Below, piece after piece: positions 8,660 to 16,860 of a DNA stretch of 64,000 bases. A model generated the notes under the pieces. It saw only the letters and a program-made list of their open reading frames with translations, searched no databases and was not told where the DNA came from. The DNA lies in assembly GCF_028823535.1 (NCBI RefSeq), contig NZ_JAQIYM010000002.1, positions 248,001-312,000 on the forward strand. Reading direction: 5' to 3'. The DNA is from Pseudomonas serbica (GTDB lineage Bacteria > Pseudomonadota > Gammaproteobacteria > Pseudomonadales > Pseudomonadaceae). The position numbers and the translations under genes are program-made. Each line of letters begins with the position of its first letter. Position 1 is the stretch's first letter.

Positions 8660-9639
8660 CGCGGAGCCCACAGGTCGGGCAAGCCCGGGTCGCTCACGTG
8701 AATCAGACGCTTGAGCAACACCTTCAAGGCTTGTGCATCGGCAGCGCCGAGCTTGGCCGACAGGTCTTCTTCCACGGCCTTGGCCAGCGCCAGTTGATGC
8801 AATGAAACTTCGCGACCTTGAGCCGTGAGGACAAATCGTGGTGCTTGTGCCGGACCCTCGAAGGCCACCAGGCGCTGGCGTTCGAGAAAACGCATGCTGG
8901 CCAGCGTCACTTCGCGGCCGGTGTAGGTGACGAAGGTGTTGATTTCCTCGAGTGTCATGTTGTCCCGAATACACAGGATCGACAACACGAAGAACGTCTG
9001 TTCGTCCAGCTGCTGGCTGTTCAGCAGTTGGCGCAGGGCATTGAGTGCCTGGTAATGGCCACGCCCCAGCAGGTAGCCGAGCAAGTCCTCGGTGTAGCTG
9101 CACTCGGGTGGCGGCGGCGTGGTGGCCAGGCGCAGCTCGCTACGGGGTTTGCGCGTGGCGAGGGCATATTGGCCGCTCTGGAACGCCAGCGGTGCGCGGT
9201 CGCTGTGATCGAAGGCGAGGACTTCGCCGACGAAAATCACATGGTCGCCGCCTTCGTACTGGAACGCGGTGCGGCACTGGAAGCGCGCCGTGCAATCCTG
9301 CAGCAGCGGTGCCTCGCTGATGCCATTGTCCAGTTCGATCTCGGCGAACTTGTCCTCGCCCTGGGTGGCGAAACGCCCTGACAGGGTCTCCTGCTCCGTG
9401 GACAGTACGTGCACGTTCCAGTGCTTGCCACTGCTGAACACCGGCAGGCTGCGCGCTTGCTTGGACAGGCTCCAGAGCACCAGCGGCGGGTTGAGCGACA
9501 CCGAGTTGAAGCTGTTGGCGGTGATGCCCACGGGCGAGCCGTCTTCGGTCTGGGTGGTGATGATCGTCACCCCGGTGGTGAACGTGCCGAGTGCGGCGCG
9601 GAATGCCTGGGGATCGAAGCTGATATTTTGCGTTGCCAT
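8656..9639 (-). CDS. Flavin reductase (HpaC/HsaB-like) with C-terminal winged-helix-like domain
   Basis: Protein of 327 residues. Residues about 5-165 form a flavin reductase domain (FRAALGTFTTGVTIIT, GITANSFNSVSLNPPLVLWSL, GDHVIFVGEVLAF), which supplies reduced flavin to a two-component monooxygenase. The C-terminal 150 residues look like a MarR-type winged-helix region. This two-part layout is known for the reductase of Acinetobacter 4-hydroxyphenylacetate hydroxylase, where the extra domain controls activity through substrate binding. The ATG at 9639 was preferred to upstream codons. In steroid pathways the partner would be the seco-steroid hydroxylase (HsaA/TesA2), which is not in the window. 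A regulon motif lies 62 bp upstream. Confidence 0.82.
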   Translation of the reverse strand: MATQNISFDPQAFRAALGTFTTGVTIITTQTEDGSPVGITANSFNSVSLNPPLVLWSLSKQARSLPVFSSGKHWNVHVLSTEQETLSGRFATQGEDKFAEIELDNGISEAPLLQDCTARFQCRTAFQYEGGDHVIFVGEVLAFDHSDRAPLAFQSGQYALATRKPRSELRLATTPPPPECSYTEDLLGYLLGRGHYQALNALRQLLNSQQLDEQTFFVLSILCIRDNMTLEEINTFVTYTGREVTLASMRFLERQRLVAFEGPAQAPRFVLTAQGREVSLHQLALAKAVEEDLSAKLGAADAQALKVLLKRLIHVSDPGLPDLWAPR

Positions 9640-9700
9640 GACTGGCCTCATGGGGTGGAGGTTTTCGTATGGCCAGTATTGGGCGTTTGCAGGCCTTGAA

Positions 9701-9717
9701 CATCGTCTCAACGGACT
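9701..9717 (-). promoter_or_regulatory. Regulon motif copy facing the flavin reductase operon
   Basis: On the minus strand this reads AGTCCGTTGAGACGATG, one base off the GGACGATG core shared by the island. It ends 62 bp before the flavin reductase start. ATACTGG lies 21 bases downstream, at the same offset as in the 59294 copy, and could be part of a -10 element. Confidence 0.6.
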
Positions 9718-9735
9718 AACGCTAATGCACGGCCT

Positions 9736-9752
9736 CGTCCGATTGGACGAGG
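9736..9752 (+). promoter_or_regulatory. Regulon motif copy facing the aldehyde dehydrogenase
   Basis: Reads CGTCCGATTGGACGAGG and is embedded in the perfect 18-bp palindrome CTCGTCC-GATT-GGACGAG (9735-9752 and flanking base). It is the most symmetric copy of the motif and shows its dyad nature. It lies 86 bp before the ATG at 9838. Confidence 0.6.
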
Positions 9753-9837
9753 CGGCACAGGCGTGCGCGAGGCTAGGGTGGCGCCAGGCGCATCGGGCGC
9801 TCACCGGCCATCGAGCCAACCTGCAAAGGGGATAACA

Positions 9838-11274
9838 ATGAGTTCAGCCACGTCTTCGGTCCGCGACCTTTCCAGCCTGCTGGCACGCCAGAAAGAAGCC
9901 TTTGCCGGCGCCGGCGGAGTCAGCGCCGACACCCGTCGCCAGCGCCTGCAGCAAGTGATCGACCTGTTGGTCGACAACCATGAAGCATTGACCACGGCGA
10001 TCGACCAGGACTTTGGCGGACGGCCTGCCGGCTTTTCCCTGATGAATGACGTGCTCGGCGCCCTGGCTTCGCTCAAATATGCCCGCGACCATCTGCAAGG
10101 GTGGATGCAGGACGAACCGCGCGAGATGTTTGCCCCCTATGACCAGCTTGGCGCCAGGGCCTGGGTCATGCACCAGCCCAAAGGTACGGTAGGCATCCTG
10201 GGCACCTGGAACGCGCCGCTGTACACGTTGTTCAGCCCCCTGGCCTCTGCGCTCGCGGCGGGCAACCGGGCCATCCTCAAACCGTCGGAAGTGGTGCCGC
10301 GCACCGCTGAATGTGTAGCGCGCCTGTGCGCCGAACACCTCGACCCGCTGGTGGTGGCGGTGGTCAATGGCGGCCCGGAGCTGGGCGAGGCGTTCAGCAG
10401 CCAGCCTTTTGATCACCTGGTATTCACCGGCAGCACGGCGATTGGCCGGCGGGTGATGGGCAATGCCGCGAAGAACCTGGTGCCGGTGACCCTGGAGCTG
10501 GGCGGCAAATCGCCAGTGATCGTCTCGTCCAGCGCTGACCTGAACAAGGCCGCCTTCAGCATCGCCGTAGGCAAGGCCGGCAATGGCGGGCAGATTTGTA
10601 TCACCCCGGACCTTGTGTATGTGCCCAAGGCCCGTCTCGAATCCTTCCTCGATGCGCTGCGCAGTGCCTATCGTGACCTCAACCCGACGGTGGCCGGCAA
10701 CCCGGATGTGGTGGCAGTGGTCAACCAGCGCCATCTTGAGCGGGTCGAGGGTCTGGTCGAGGACGCGCAATTACGCGGTGCGCGCATCGAGTGCCTGCCC
10801 GAACCCCTGGCCGTGGATGCCCAAGACCGTCGTCGTCCGTTGCGGGTGGTGGTCGATCCGGCGCCGGACAGCCTGATCATGCACGAGGAAATCTTCGGTC
10901 CGGCCATGGTCGTGCTGGGCTATGACGCCCTTGATCAGGTCATCGCGCAGATCAACGCGAGGCCACGTCCGCTGGCGCTTTACTACTTCGGCGAGGATGC
11001 GCAGGAGCAGCGTCATGTACTGGAGCACACGCTGTCCGGCGGGGTCACCCTCAACGATGTGATGATGCATGCCGCCCTGCACGATGCGCCGTTCGGTGGT
11101 ATCGGGGCCTCGGGCATGGGCCATTACCATGGCCGCGAAGGCTTTCTCGAATTCAGTCACCTGCGCACGGTGTTCAAGGCCTCGGCCCACGACCCGCGCC
11201 GTGAATGGGGCCTGTTGCCACCTTATGGCGAGCACTATCTGGCGGCGATGCTGGCCGGGGTCACTCGCGACTAA
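9838..11274 (+). CDS. Aldehyde dehydrogenase (coniferyl-aldehyde-dehydrogenase type)
   Basis: NAD(P)-dependent aldehyde oxidation enzyme of 478 residues. The nucleophile Cys254 is in GNGGQICITPD and the catalytic Glu is in LELGGKSPVIV. The N-terminal region GILGTWNAPLY and the C-terminal end with GGIGASGMGHYHGREGF fit the CALDH/CalB branch. The start at 9838 is set by AAAGGGG 6 bases upstream. In bile-acid side-chain degradation an aldehyde released by the first retro-aldol cleavage must be oxidised before reactivation; this is the only such non-acylating enzyme in the window, so that role is a reasonable inference. A regulon motif lies upstream. Confidence 0.85.
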   Translation: MSSATSSVRDLSSLLARQKEAFAGAGGVSADTRRQRLQQVIDLLVDNHEALTTAIDQDFGGRPAGFSLMNDVLGALASLKYARDHLQGWMQDEPREMFAPYDQLGARAWVMHQPKGTVGILGTWNAPLYTLFSPLASALAAGNRAILKPSEVVPRTAECVARLCAEHLDPLVVAVVNGGPELGEAFSSQPFDHLVFTGSTAIGRRVMGNAAKNLVPVTLELGGKSPVIVSSSADLNKAAFSIAVGKAGNGGQICITPDLVYVPKARLESFLDALRSAYRDLNPTVAGNPDVVAVVNQRHLERVEGLVEDAQLRGARIECLPEPLAVDAQDRRRPLRVVVDPAPDSLIMHEEIFGPAMVVLGYDALDQVIAQINARPRPLALYYFGEDAQEQRHVLEHTLSGGVTLNDVMMHAALHDAPFGGIGASGMGHYHGREGFLEFSHLRTVFKASAHDPRREWGLLPPYGEHYLAAMLAGVTRD

Positions 11275-11328
11275 ATCCAGCGTGGGGTGCCTCGCGCCCC
11301 ATCCGCTGCATGAGACAGGCCATTGATC

Positions 11329-12981
11329 ATGTTCAAGGCAATTACTATTGCCCAGCGCCTCTGGCTCTGGGCGCTGTTGGCCACTTTGTTGTTTGCCCTG
11401 GCGGTGCTGTTGGGCGCTTATGGTCTGCAGCAGGCGCGCGACAGCCTGCGGGCCATCAACGAGGACAACTTGGCGACTTTGCTGATGTTTGGTGACATCG
11501 AACATCGCCTCGGTGAAAGTCGTCGCCAGGTTTTGCTGGCGATCCAGCAAGACCCGGAAGGCCCGCTGGTGGCGGCGTTCGACCGTCCGGTGGAAGCCAC
11601 CCTGAGTGCCATCGAAAGTAACAATGTGGCACTGGCGCAGATCTGGGCGAGCTATCGTCAACGCTCATTGAGGGGGGAAGAGCAGCAGGCGGCTGATGCG
11701 TTCGAGCGGCATTACCAGGCGTGGCAGGACGAGCTGGGTATTCTTCTGGAGTCCTTTCGCGTCGGCGATTTTCGCCTGCCGGGCATCTTGTCCTTTCTGC
11801 GCATGGCTGAGCCTCAGGGCGATGCCGCCGTGGCCGAGCTGAGCAAGCTGCAGGCACTGCAGAAGGTTCGCGCAGCGCAGGCCTACGAGTCGGCGCAGTA
11901 TCGCTATCGCTCGACGTTGCTGGCTTACCTGGCGCTGGCGGTGGTGGGCGGGCTGGTGGGCAGCCTGACTGCGTTTTCCACTCTGCGCCGGCTCAAGCGT
12001 GCCTTCGCCCAGGCCGGTGCCTGCGTGCGGGCCATCGCCAGTGGCGATCTGGCGCAGCCAATCGAGATCAAGGGCGGCGACGAATTCGCGCTGATGCTGC
12101 GTGACATTGCGTTGATGCGTGACGGTTTGCACGGGCTCATTTCGCAAATGCGCGGTCTGGTGCAGCGGGTCAGCCGCGAAGCGGCGCACATGGCCGAATC
12201 GGCGGAGTCGGCTTCCACGGCCACCCAACAGCAGGCGGACGCGGTGCGCGGGATTTCCCGGGCGGTGGAGGACCTGTCGGGGTCGATCAGCGAAGTGGAA
12301 AATCATGTCGGCGTGTCCCGCGACATCACCCAGCATTCGGCGCGGCGCTCGGGCAAGAGCGAGGAATTTATTCGCGACATGGCCCAGGAGATGAACCGCA
12401 TCAGCGATGTGATCAGCGACACTGCCGTGCATATCCGCCAGCTTGAAGGATTCTCCGGAGAGATCAGTCATGTGCTCAAGGTGATCCGCAGCATTGCCGA
12501 GCAGACCAACCTGCTGGCGCTGAACGCCGCCATCGAGGCCGCGCGGGCAGGGGAGGCGGGACGTGGGTTCGCCGTGGTCGCCGACGAGGTTCGCCTGTTG
12601 GCCCAGCGCACCGCCAGCTCGATTGGCGAAATCGACCTCACCGTGCAGCGCATCCAGGAAGGCACGCTGGCGGTGGTCGACGGCATGGGGCGGGTGGTCA
12701 GCCGGGTGCGTGACGGCGTCAACCTGGCCCATGAGGCCGGCGATTCGATGGCGCAGATTCGCAGCGGCACCGATGATGTGATCCGCAGTGTGGACACCAT
12801 CGCTACGGTGATCACCGAACAGGTGCGGGTTACACGGGAAATGGTCATCAGGGTCGAGAGCGTTTCCAGCGGTACCGGTGCGCTGTCGGCCAATGCCGGG
12901 CGCAGCGCGGTGGCCGCCGCGGACCTGGAGCAACTGGCGCGGGCTCTGGATCAGTTGTCGGCACGTTTCAATGTTGCTTGA
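11329..12981 (+). CDS. Methyl-accepting chemotaxis protein
   Basis: Membrane chemoreceptor of 550 residues. TM1 is at about 9-31 (LWLWALLATLLFALAVLLGAYGL), followed by a helical periplasmic sensor domain (about 32-190), TM2 at about 198-218, HAMP at about 220-275, and a cytoplasmic signalling domain whose hairpin tip has the invariant IAEQTNLLALNAAIEAARAGEAGRGFAVVADEVR. ATG at 11329 is preferred over the upstream TTG. It follows the aldehyde dehydrogenase by 54 bp in the same direction, so it may be co-expressed and sense the island's substrate; that link is contextual only. Confidence 0.93.
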   Translation: MFKAITIAQRLWLWALLATLLFALAVLLGAYGLQQARDSLRAINEDNLATLLMFGDIEHRLGESRRQVLLAIQQDPEGPLVAAFDRPVEATLSAIESNNVALAQIWASYRQRSLRGEEQQAADAFERHYQAWQDELGILLESFRVGDFRLPGILSFLRMAEPQGDAAVAELSKLQALQKVRAAQAYESAQYRYRSTLLAYLALAVVGGLVGSLTAFSTLRRLKRAFAQAGACVRAIASGDLAQPIEIKGGDEFALMLRDIALMRDGLHGLISQMRGLVQRVSREAAHMAESAESASTATQQQADAVRGISRAVEDLSGSISEVENHVGVSRDITQHSARRSGKSEEFIRDMAQEMNRISDVISDTAVHIRQLEGFSGEISHVLKVIRSIAEQTNLLALNAAIEAARAGEAGRGFAVVADEVRLLAQRTASSIGEIDLTVQRIQEGTLAVVDGMGRVVSRVRDGVNLAHEAGDSMAQIRSGTDDVIRSVDTIATVITEQVRVTREMVIRVESVSSGTGALSANAGRSAVAAADLEQLARALDQLSARFNVA

Positions 12982-12997
12982 AAAGACACCGCATTCA

Positions 12998-13089
12998 CTG
13001 TGGGAGCGAGCCTGCTCGCGATGAGGTCACCACAATCAACATCAATGTTGACTGATCCATCGCTTTCGCGAGCAGGCTCGCTCCCACAG
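12998..13089 (+). repeat. Inverted REP pair (BIME)
   Basis: CTGTGGGAGCGAGCCTGCTCGCGA and its inverted partner TCGCGAGCAGGCTCGCTCCCACAG flank a 45-base spacer. This is the common P. fluorescens REP pair. It fills the gap between the chemoreceptor and the amidase. Confidence 0.9.
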
Positions 13090-13141
13090 GGCGTAAGACC
13101 TGAACACTTTAAAAACCCACAAACAGGGCGCGATCACTACC

Positions 13142-14710
13142 ATGGATAACCACGAAAACGCACCACTCAACTCCACCACCGGCTGGCCGCGCCGCAGCGT
13201 GCTCAAGGCCGGTGCCGTGGCGGTCGGCGTCGGGCTTCTGGGGCGTTTTGCCGACGCTCGCGCGGTGGGACTGTCGGCCAGCGACTATCAGGCCATGGAC
13301 GCCTGGGCCATGAGCCAGGCGATCCGCAGCGGCGAACTGAGTGCCGAGGACCTGTTGGCGGCGGCGCTGGCCCGCTACAACGAGGTCAACCCCAGGGTCA
13401 ATGCGGTGAACATGCTGCATGAAACCTACGCGCGGACCTTGCTCACCCAGCGCCGCGCCGCCGGCACCTACAACCAGGGCACCCTGGCCGGTGTGCCGCT
13501 GCTGTTCAAGGACCTGAACACCACGCTACAAGGTACGATCACCAGTAACGGTAGCCGGATGTTCAAGGATTCACCGCCCGCTGCCCGCACCAGTACCCTG
13601 ATCGCCCGCTACGAGCAGGCCGGTGCGGTGCCGTTCGGCAAGACCTCATCTCCCGAGTTCGGCCTGACCACCACCACCGAATCCCTGGCCTGGGGCCAGA
13701 CTCGTAATCCGTGGAACCTGGCCATGAGCGCAGGCGGTTCTTCCGGTGGCTCGGCCGCTGCGGTGGCGGCGGGGATCGTTCCGGTGGCCCATGCCACGGA
13801 TGGCGGCGGTTCGATCCGCATTCCCTCTTCGTACTGCGGCGTGGTCGGGCTCAAGCCGACGCGCTATCGCACCCCCAGTGGGCCGCTGCATTTCGAAGGT
13901 TCGTTTGGCGCCAGCGCAGCCAATGTGGTGTCGCGCACGGTGCGCGATACCGCGCTGTTCCTCGATGCTGGCCAGGGTCATGAGGCGGGCAGTGCCTATT
14001 GGTGCCCACCGTTGATTCGGCCTTATGTGGAAGAGTTGCAACGTGATCCGGGCAAATTGCGCGTGGCCGTGGTACGCCAATCGCTGACCGGCGCCCCGTT
14101 GGACCCGGCGATTGCCGCCACGCTGGAACAGACCATCCAGCAACTGTTGGGCCTTGGGCATCAACTCGACGAATTGACGCTGGGCATCGATCCGCGCCAG
14201 TTGTTCGGTGCCCATGGCACTGCGCTCGGCATGGCGTTGCGTGTGCAGATCCGTGACCGCGAGCAGGTGCTGGGGCGGGCTGCCACGGTTGAGGATCTGG
14301 AGAAGATCACCTTGGTCAATCTCGAACGCTCGAAAGCGACCAGCGGCGAAGACCTCTACCGCGCGCGTCAAGCGTTCGAGAGTATTGGCGCGACGATGGA
14401 GCAGCACTTCGAACGTTACGACGTGATCCTGTCCCCGGTCACGAGCAGCCTGACCCCGAAGCTGGGTCTGTTGTCGCTTGACCAGCCCTGGGACAGCTAC
14501 GCCCACCAGGCCATGGGCAGCGCCGGTTTCACCGTGATAGCCAACGTCAGCGGCCAGCCGGCCATCTCGCTACCCCTGGGCCAGAGCGACGACGGCCTGC
14601 CGATGGGCATGATGTTCACCGCGCGCCTGGGCGGCGAAGACGTCCTGCTGCGCCTGGCCAGCCAGCTTGAGCAGGCTCACCCGTGGGCCGCCAGACGCGC
14701 CACGCTTTAA
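13142..14710 (+). CDS. Amidase-signature hydrolase with Tat-type leader
   Basis: Amide-bond hydrolase of 522 residues. The Ser-cisSer-Lys triad is visible: Lys in [11 protein letters not shown], and the Gly/Ser-rich block [15 protein letters not shown] followed by [20 protein letters not shown]. The N-terminus has [10 protein letters not shown] and a hydrophobic stretch ending ADARA, which looks like a twin-arginine export signal, so the enzyme probably acts in the periplasm. In a bile-acid-like island it could release taurine or glycine from conjugates; this is inference. The REP array begins 16 bp after the stop. Confidence 0.85.
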   Translation: MDNHENAPLNSTTGWPRRSVLKAGAVAVGVGLLGRFADARAVGLSASDYQAMDAWAMSQAIRSGELSAEDLLAAALARYNEVNPRVNAVNMLHETYARTLLTQRRAAGTYNQGTLAGVPLLFKDLNTTLQGTITSNGSRMFKDSPPAARTSTLIARYEQAGAVPFGKTSSPEFGLTTTTESLAWGQTRNPWNLAMSAGGSSGGSAAAVAAGIVPVAHATDGGGSIRIPSSYCGVVGLKPTRYRTPSGPLHFEGSFGASAANVVSRTVRDTALFLDAGQGHEAGSAYWCPPLIRPYVEELQRDPGKLRVAVVRQSLTGAPLDPAIAATLEQTIQQLLGLGHQLDELTLGIDPRQLFGAHGTALGMALRVQIRDREQVLGRAATVEDLEKITLVNLERSKATSGEDLYRARQAFESIGATMEQHFERYDVILSPVTSSLTPKLGLLSLDQPWDSYAHQAMGSAGFTVIANVSGQPAISLPLGQSDDGLPMGMMFTARLGGEDVLLRLASQLEQAHPWAARRATL

Positions 14711-14725
14711 CCCACCCCCGAACTT

Positions 14726-16650
14726 GGCGGTGTGTCAGGCGAGGGAGATGCTGGCTGTGTCGGCCTTATCGCTGGCAAGCCAGCGCCTACAGGTTTACTG
14801 GTCGCTGGCGGAATTTGCGTCTGGCCTAATCCTCTGTAGGAGCCGGCTTGCCGGCGAAGGCGGTGTGTCAGGCGATGGAGATGTTGGCTGTGCCGGACTC
14901 ATCGCTGGCAAGCCAGCTCCTACAGGTTTACTGGTCGCTGGCGGAATTTGCGCCGGGCCTAATCCACTGTAGGAGCCGGCTTGCCGGCGAAGGCGGTGGG
15001 TCAGGCGATGTAAATGTTGGCTGTGCCGACCTCTTCGCTGGCAAGCCAGCTCCTACAGGTTTACGGGGCGCTGCCGGGATTTGCGCCTGGCCTAATCCAC
15101 TGTAGGAGCCGGCTTGCCGGCGAAGGCGGAGGGTCAGGCGATGGAGATGTTGGCTGTGCCGACCTCATCGCTGGCAAGCCAGCGCCTACAAGTTTACTGG
15201 GCGCTGCCGGGATTTGCGTCTGGCCTAATCCTCGTAGGAGCCGGCTTGCCGGCGAAGGCGGTGGGTCAGGCGATGGAAATGTTGGCTGTGCCGGCCTCAT
15301 CGCTGGCAAGCCAGCGCCTACAGGTTTACGGGGCGCTGCCGGAATTTGCGCCTGGCCTAATCCTCTGTAGGAGCCGGCTTGCCGGCGATGGCAGTGGGTC
15401 AGGCGATGGAGATGTTGGCTGTGTCGGCCTCTTCGCAGGCAAGCCAGCTCCTACAGGTTTACTGGGCGCTGGCGGAATTTGCGTCTGGCCTAATCCTCTG
15501 TAGGAGCCGGCTTGCCGGCGAAGGCTGTGGGTCAGGCGATGGAGATGTTGGCTGTGCCGACCTCATCGCTGGCAAGCCAGCGCCTACAGGTTTACTGGGC
15601 GCTAGCGGAATTTGCGCCGGGCCTAATCCTCTGTAGGAGCCGGCTTGCCGGCGAAGGCGGTGTGTCAGGCGATGGAGATGCTGGCTGTGCCGGCCTCTTC
15701 GCTGGCAAGCCAGCTCCTACAGGTTTACTGGGCGCTAGCGGAATTTGCGTCTGGCCTAATCCTCTGTAGGAGCCGGCTTGCCGGCGAAGGCGGTGGGTCA
15801 GGCGATGGAGATCTTGGTTGTGCCGGCCTCATCGCTGGCAAGCCAGCGCCTACAGGTTTACTGGGCGCTGGCGGAATTTGCGTCTGGCCTAATCCTCTGT
15901 AGGAGCCGGCTTGCCGGCGAAGGCGGTGGGTCAGGCGATGGAAATGTTGGCTGTGCCGGCCTCATCGCTGGCAAGCCAGCGCCTACAGGTTTCCGGGGCG
16001 CTGCCGGAATTTGCGCCTGGCCTAATCCTCGTAGGAGCCGGCTTGCCGGCGAAGGCGGTGTGTCAGGCGATGGAGATGTTGGTTGTGCCGGCCTCATCGC
16101 TGGCAAGCCAGCTCCTACAGGTTGCCGGAATTTGCGCCGGGCCTAATCCTCTGTAGGAGCCGGCTTGCCGGCGAAGGCGGTGGGTCAGGCGATGGAGATG
16201 TTGGCTGTGCCGGCCTCTTCGCTGGCAAGCCAGCTCCTACAGGTTTACTGGGCGCTAGCGGAATTTGCGCCGGGCCTAATCCTCTGTAGGAGCCGGCTTG
16301 CCGGCGAAGGCGGTGGGTCAGGCGATGGAGATGTTGGCGGTGCCGGCATTATCGCTGGCAAGCCAGCTCCTACAGGTTTACTGGGCACTGGCGGAATTTG
16401 CGTCTGGCCTAATCCTCTGTAGGAGCCGGCTTGCCGGCGAAGGCGGTGGGTCAGGCGATGGAAATGTTGGCTGTGCCGGCCTTATCGCTGGCAAGCCAGC
16501 TCCTACAGGTTTACTGGGCGCTGGCGGAATTTGCGTCTGGCCTAATCCTCTGTAGGAGCCGGCTTGCCGGCGAAGGCGGTGGGTCAGGCGATGGAGATGT
16601 TGGCTGTGTCGGCCTCATCGCTGGCAAGCCAGCTCCTACAGGTTTACTGG
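14726..16650 (+). repeat. Tandem array of 133-bp REP-pair units
   Basis: Fourteen units begin with GTAGGAGCCGGCTTGCCGGC at 14836, 14969, 15102, 15234, 15367, 15500, 15633, 15766, 15899, 16031, 16153, 16286, 16419 and 16552, after a partial unit from 14726. The period is 133 bp, with two of 132 and one of 122. Each unit holds two REPs in opposite orientation (the second reads CGCTGGCAAGCCAGCTCCTAC) plus two spacers, one starting TTTACTGGGCGCTGGCGG. The 85-residue open frames along it are by-products. No gene occupies 14711-16860; a different REP half (GCGGGCAAGCCCGCTTCCAC) lies at about 16679-16698. Confidence 0.95.
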
Positions 16651-16744
16651 GAGGTCAGGCGTGGGAGATGTTGGCTTTCGCGGGCAAGCCCGCTTCCACA
16701 GCGGAGCGCATGATTGACAGGGTGTGCACGACCACCCACCCCCT

Positions 16745-16761
16745 AGTCCACTTTGACGATG
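16745..16761 (+). promoter_or_regulatory. Regulon motif copy facing the KstD operon
   Basis: Reads AGTCCACTTTGACGATG, matching AGTC-N5-(G)GACGATG with one change. It ends 99 bp before the ATG at 16861 and lies just past the repeat array. ATCATGG follows 22 bases downstream, near the offset of -10-like sequences at other copies. Confidence 0.55.
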
Positions 16762-16860
16762 AGCCCGTCCCCCCGCAGCCCCGATCATGGGCTGCACTCC
16801 GCCAGCGCACCCTGCGTGGTCGGCGGTTTCTTCCTGACCTCAGCTAATGGCATAACAACA

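Noticed and set aside
14836..16574. The regularly spaced repeats as a CRISPR array
   Set aside because: The spacers are nearly identical to one another, units are 133 bp, and no cas genes are present; the repeated half-sites are REP palindromes.
14667..16847. A series of overlapping 60-138-residue open frames through the REP array, some repeating the same peptide
   Set aside because: They arise from the 133-bp DNA period, begin mostly at TTG, have no ribosome sites and change frame at each unit; the repeat is nucleic-acid level.
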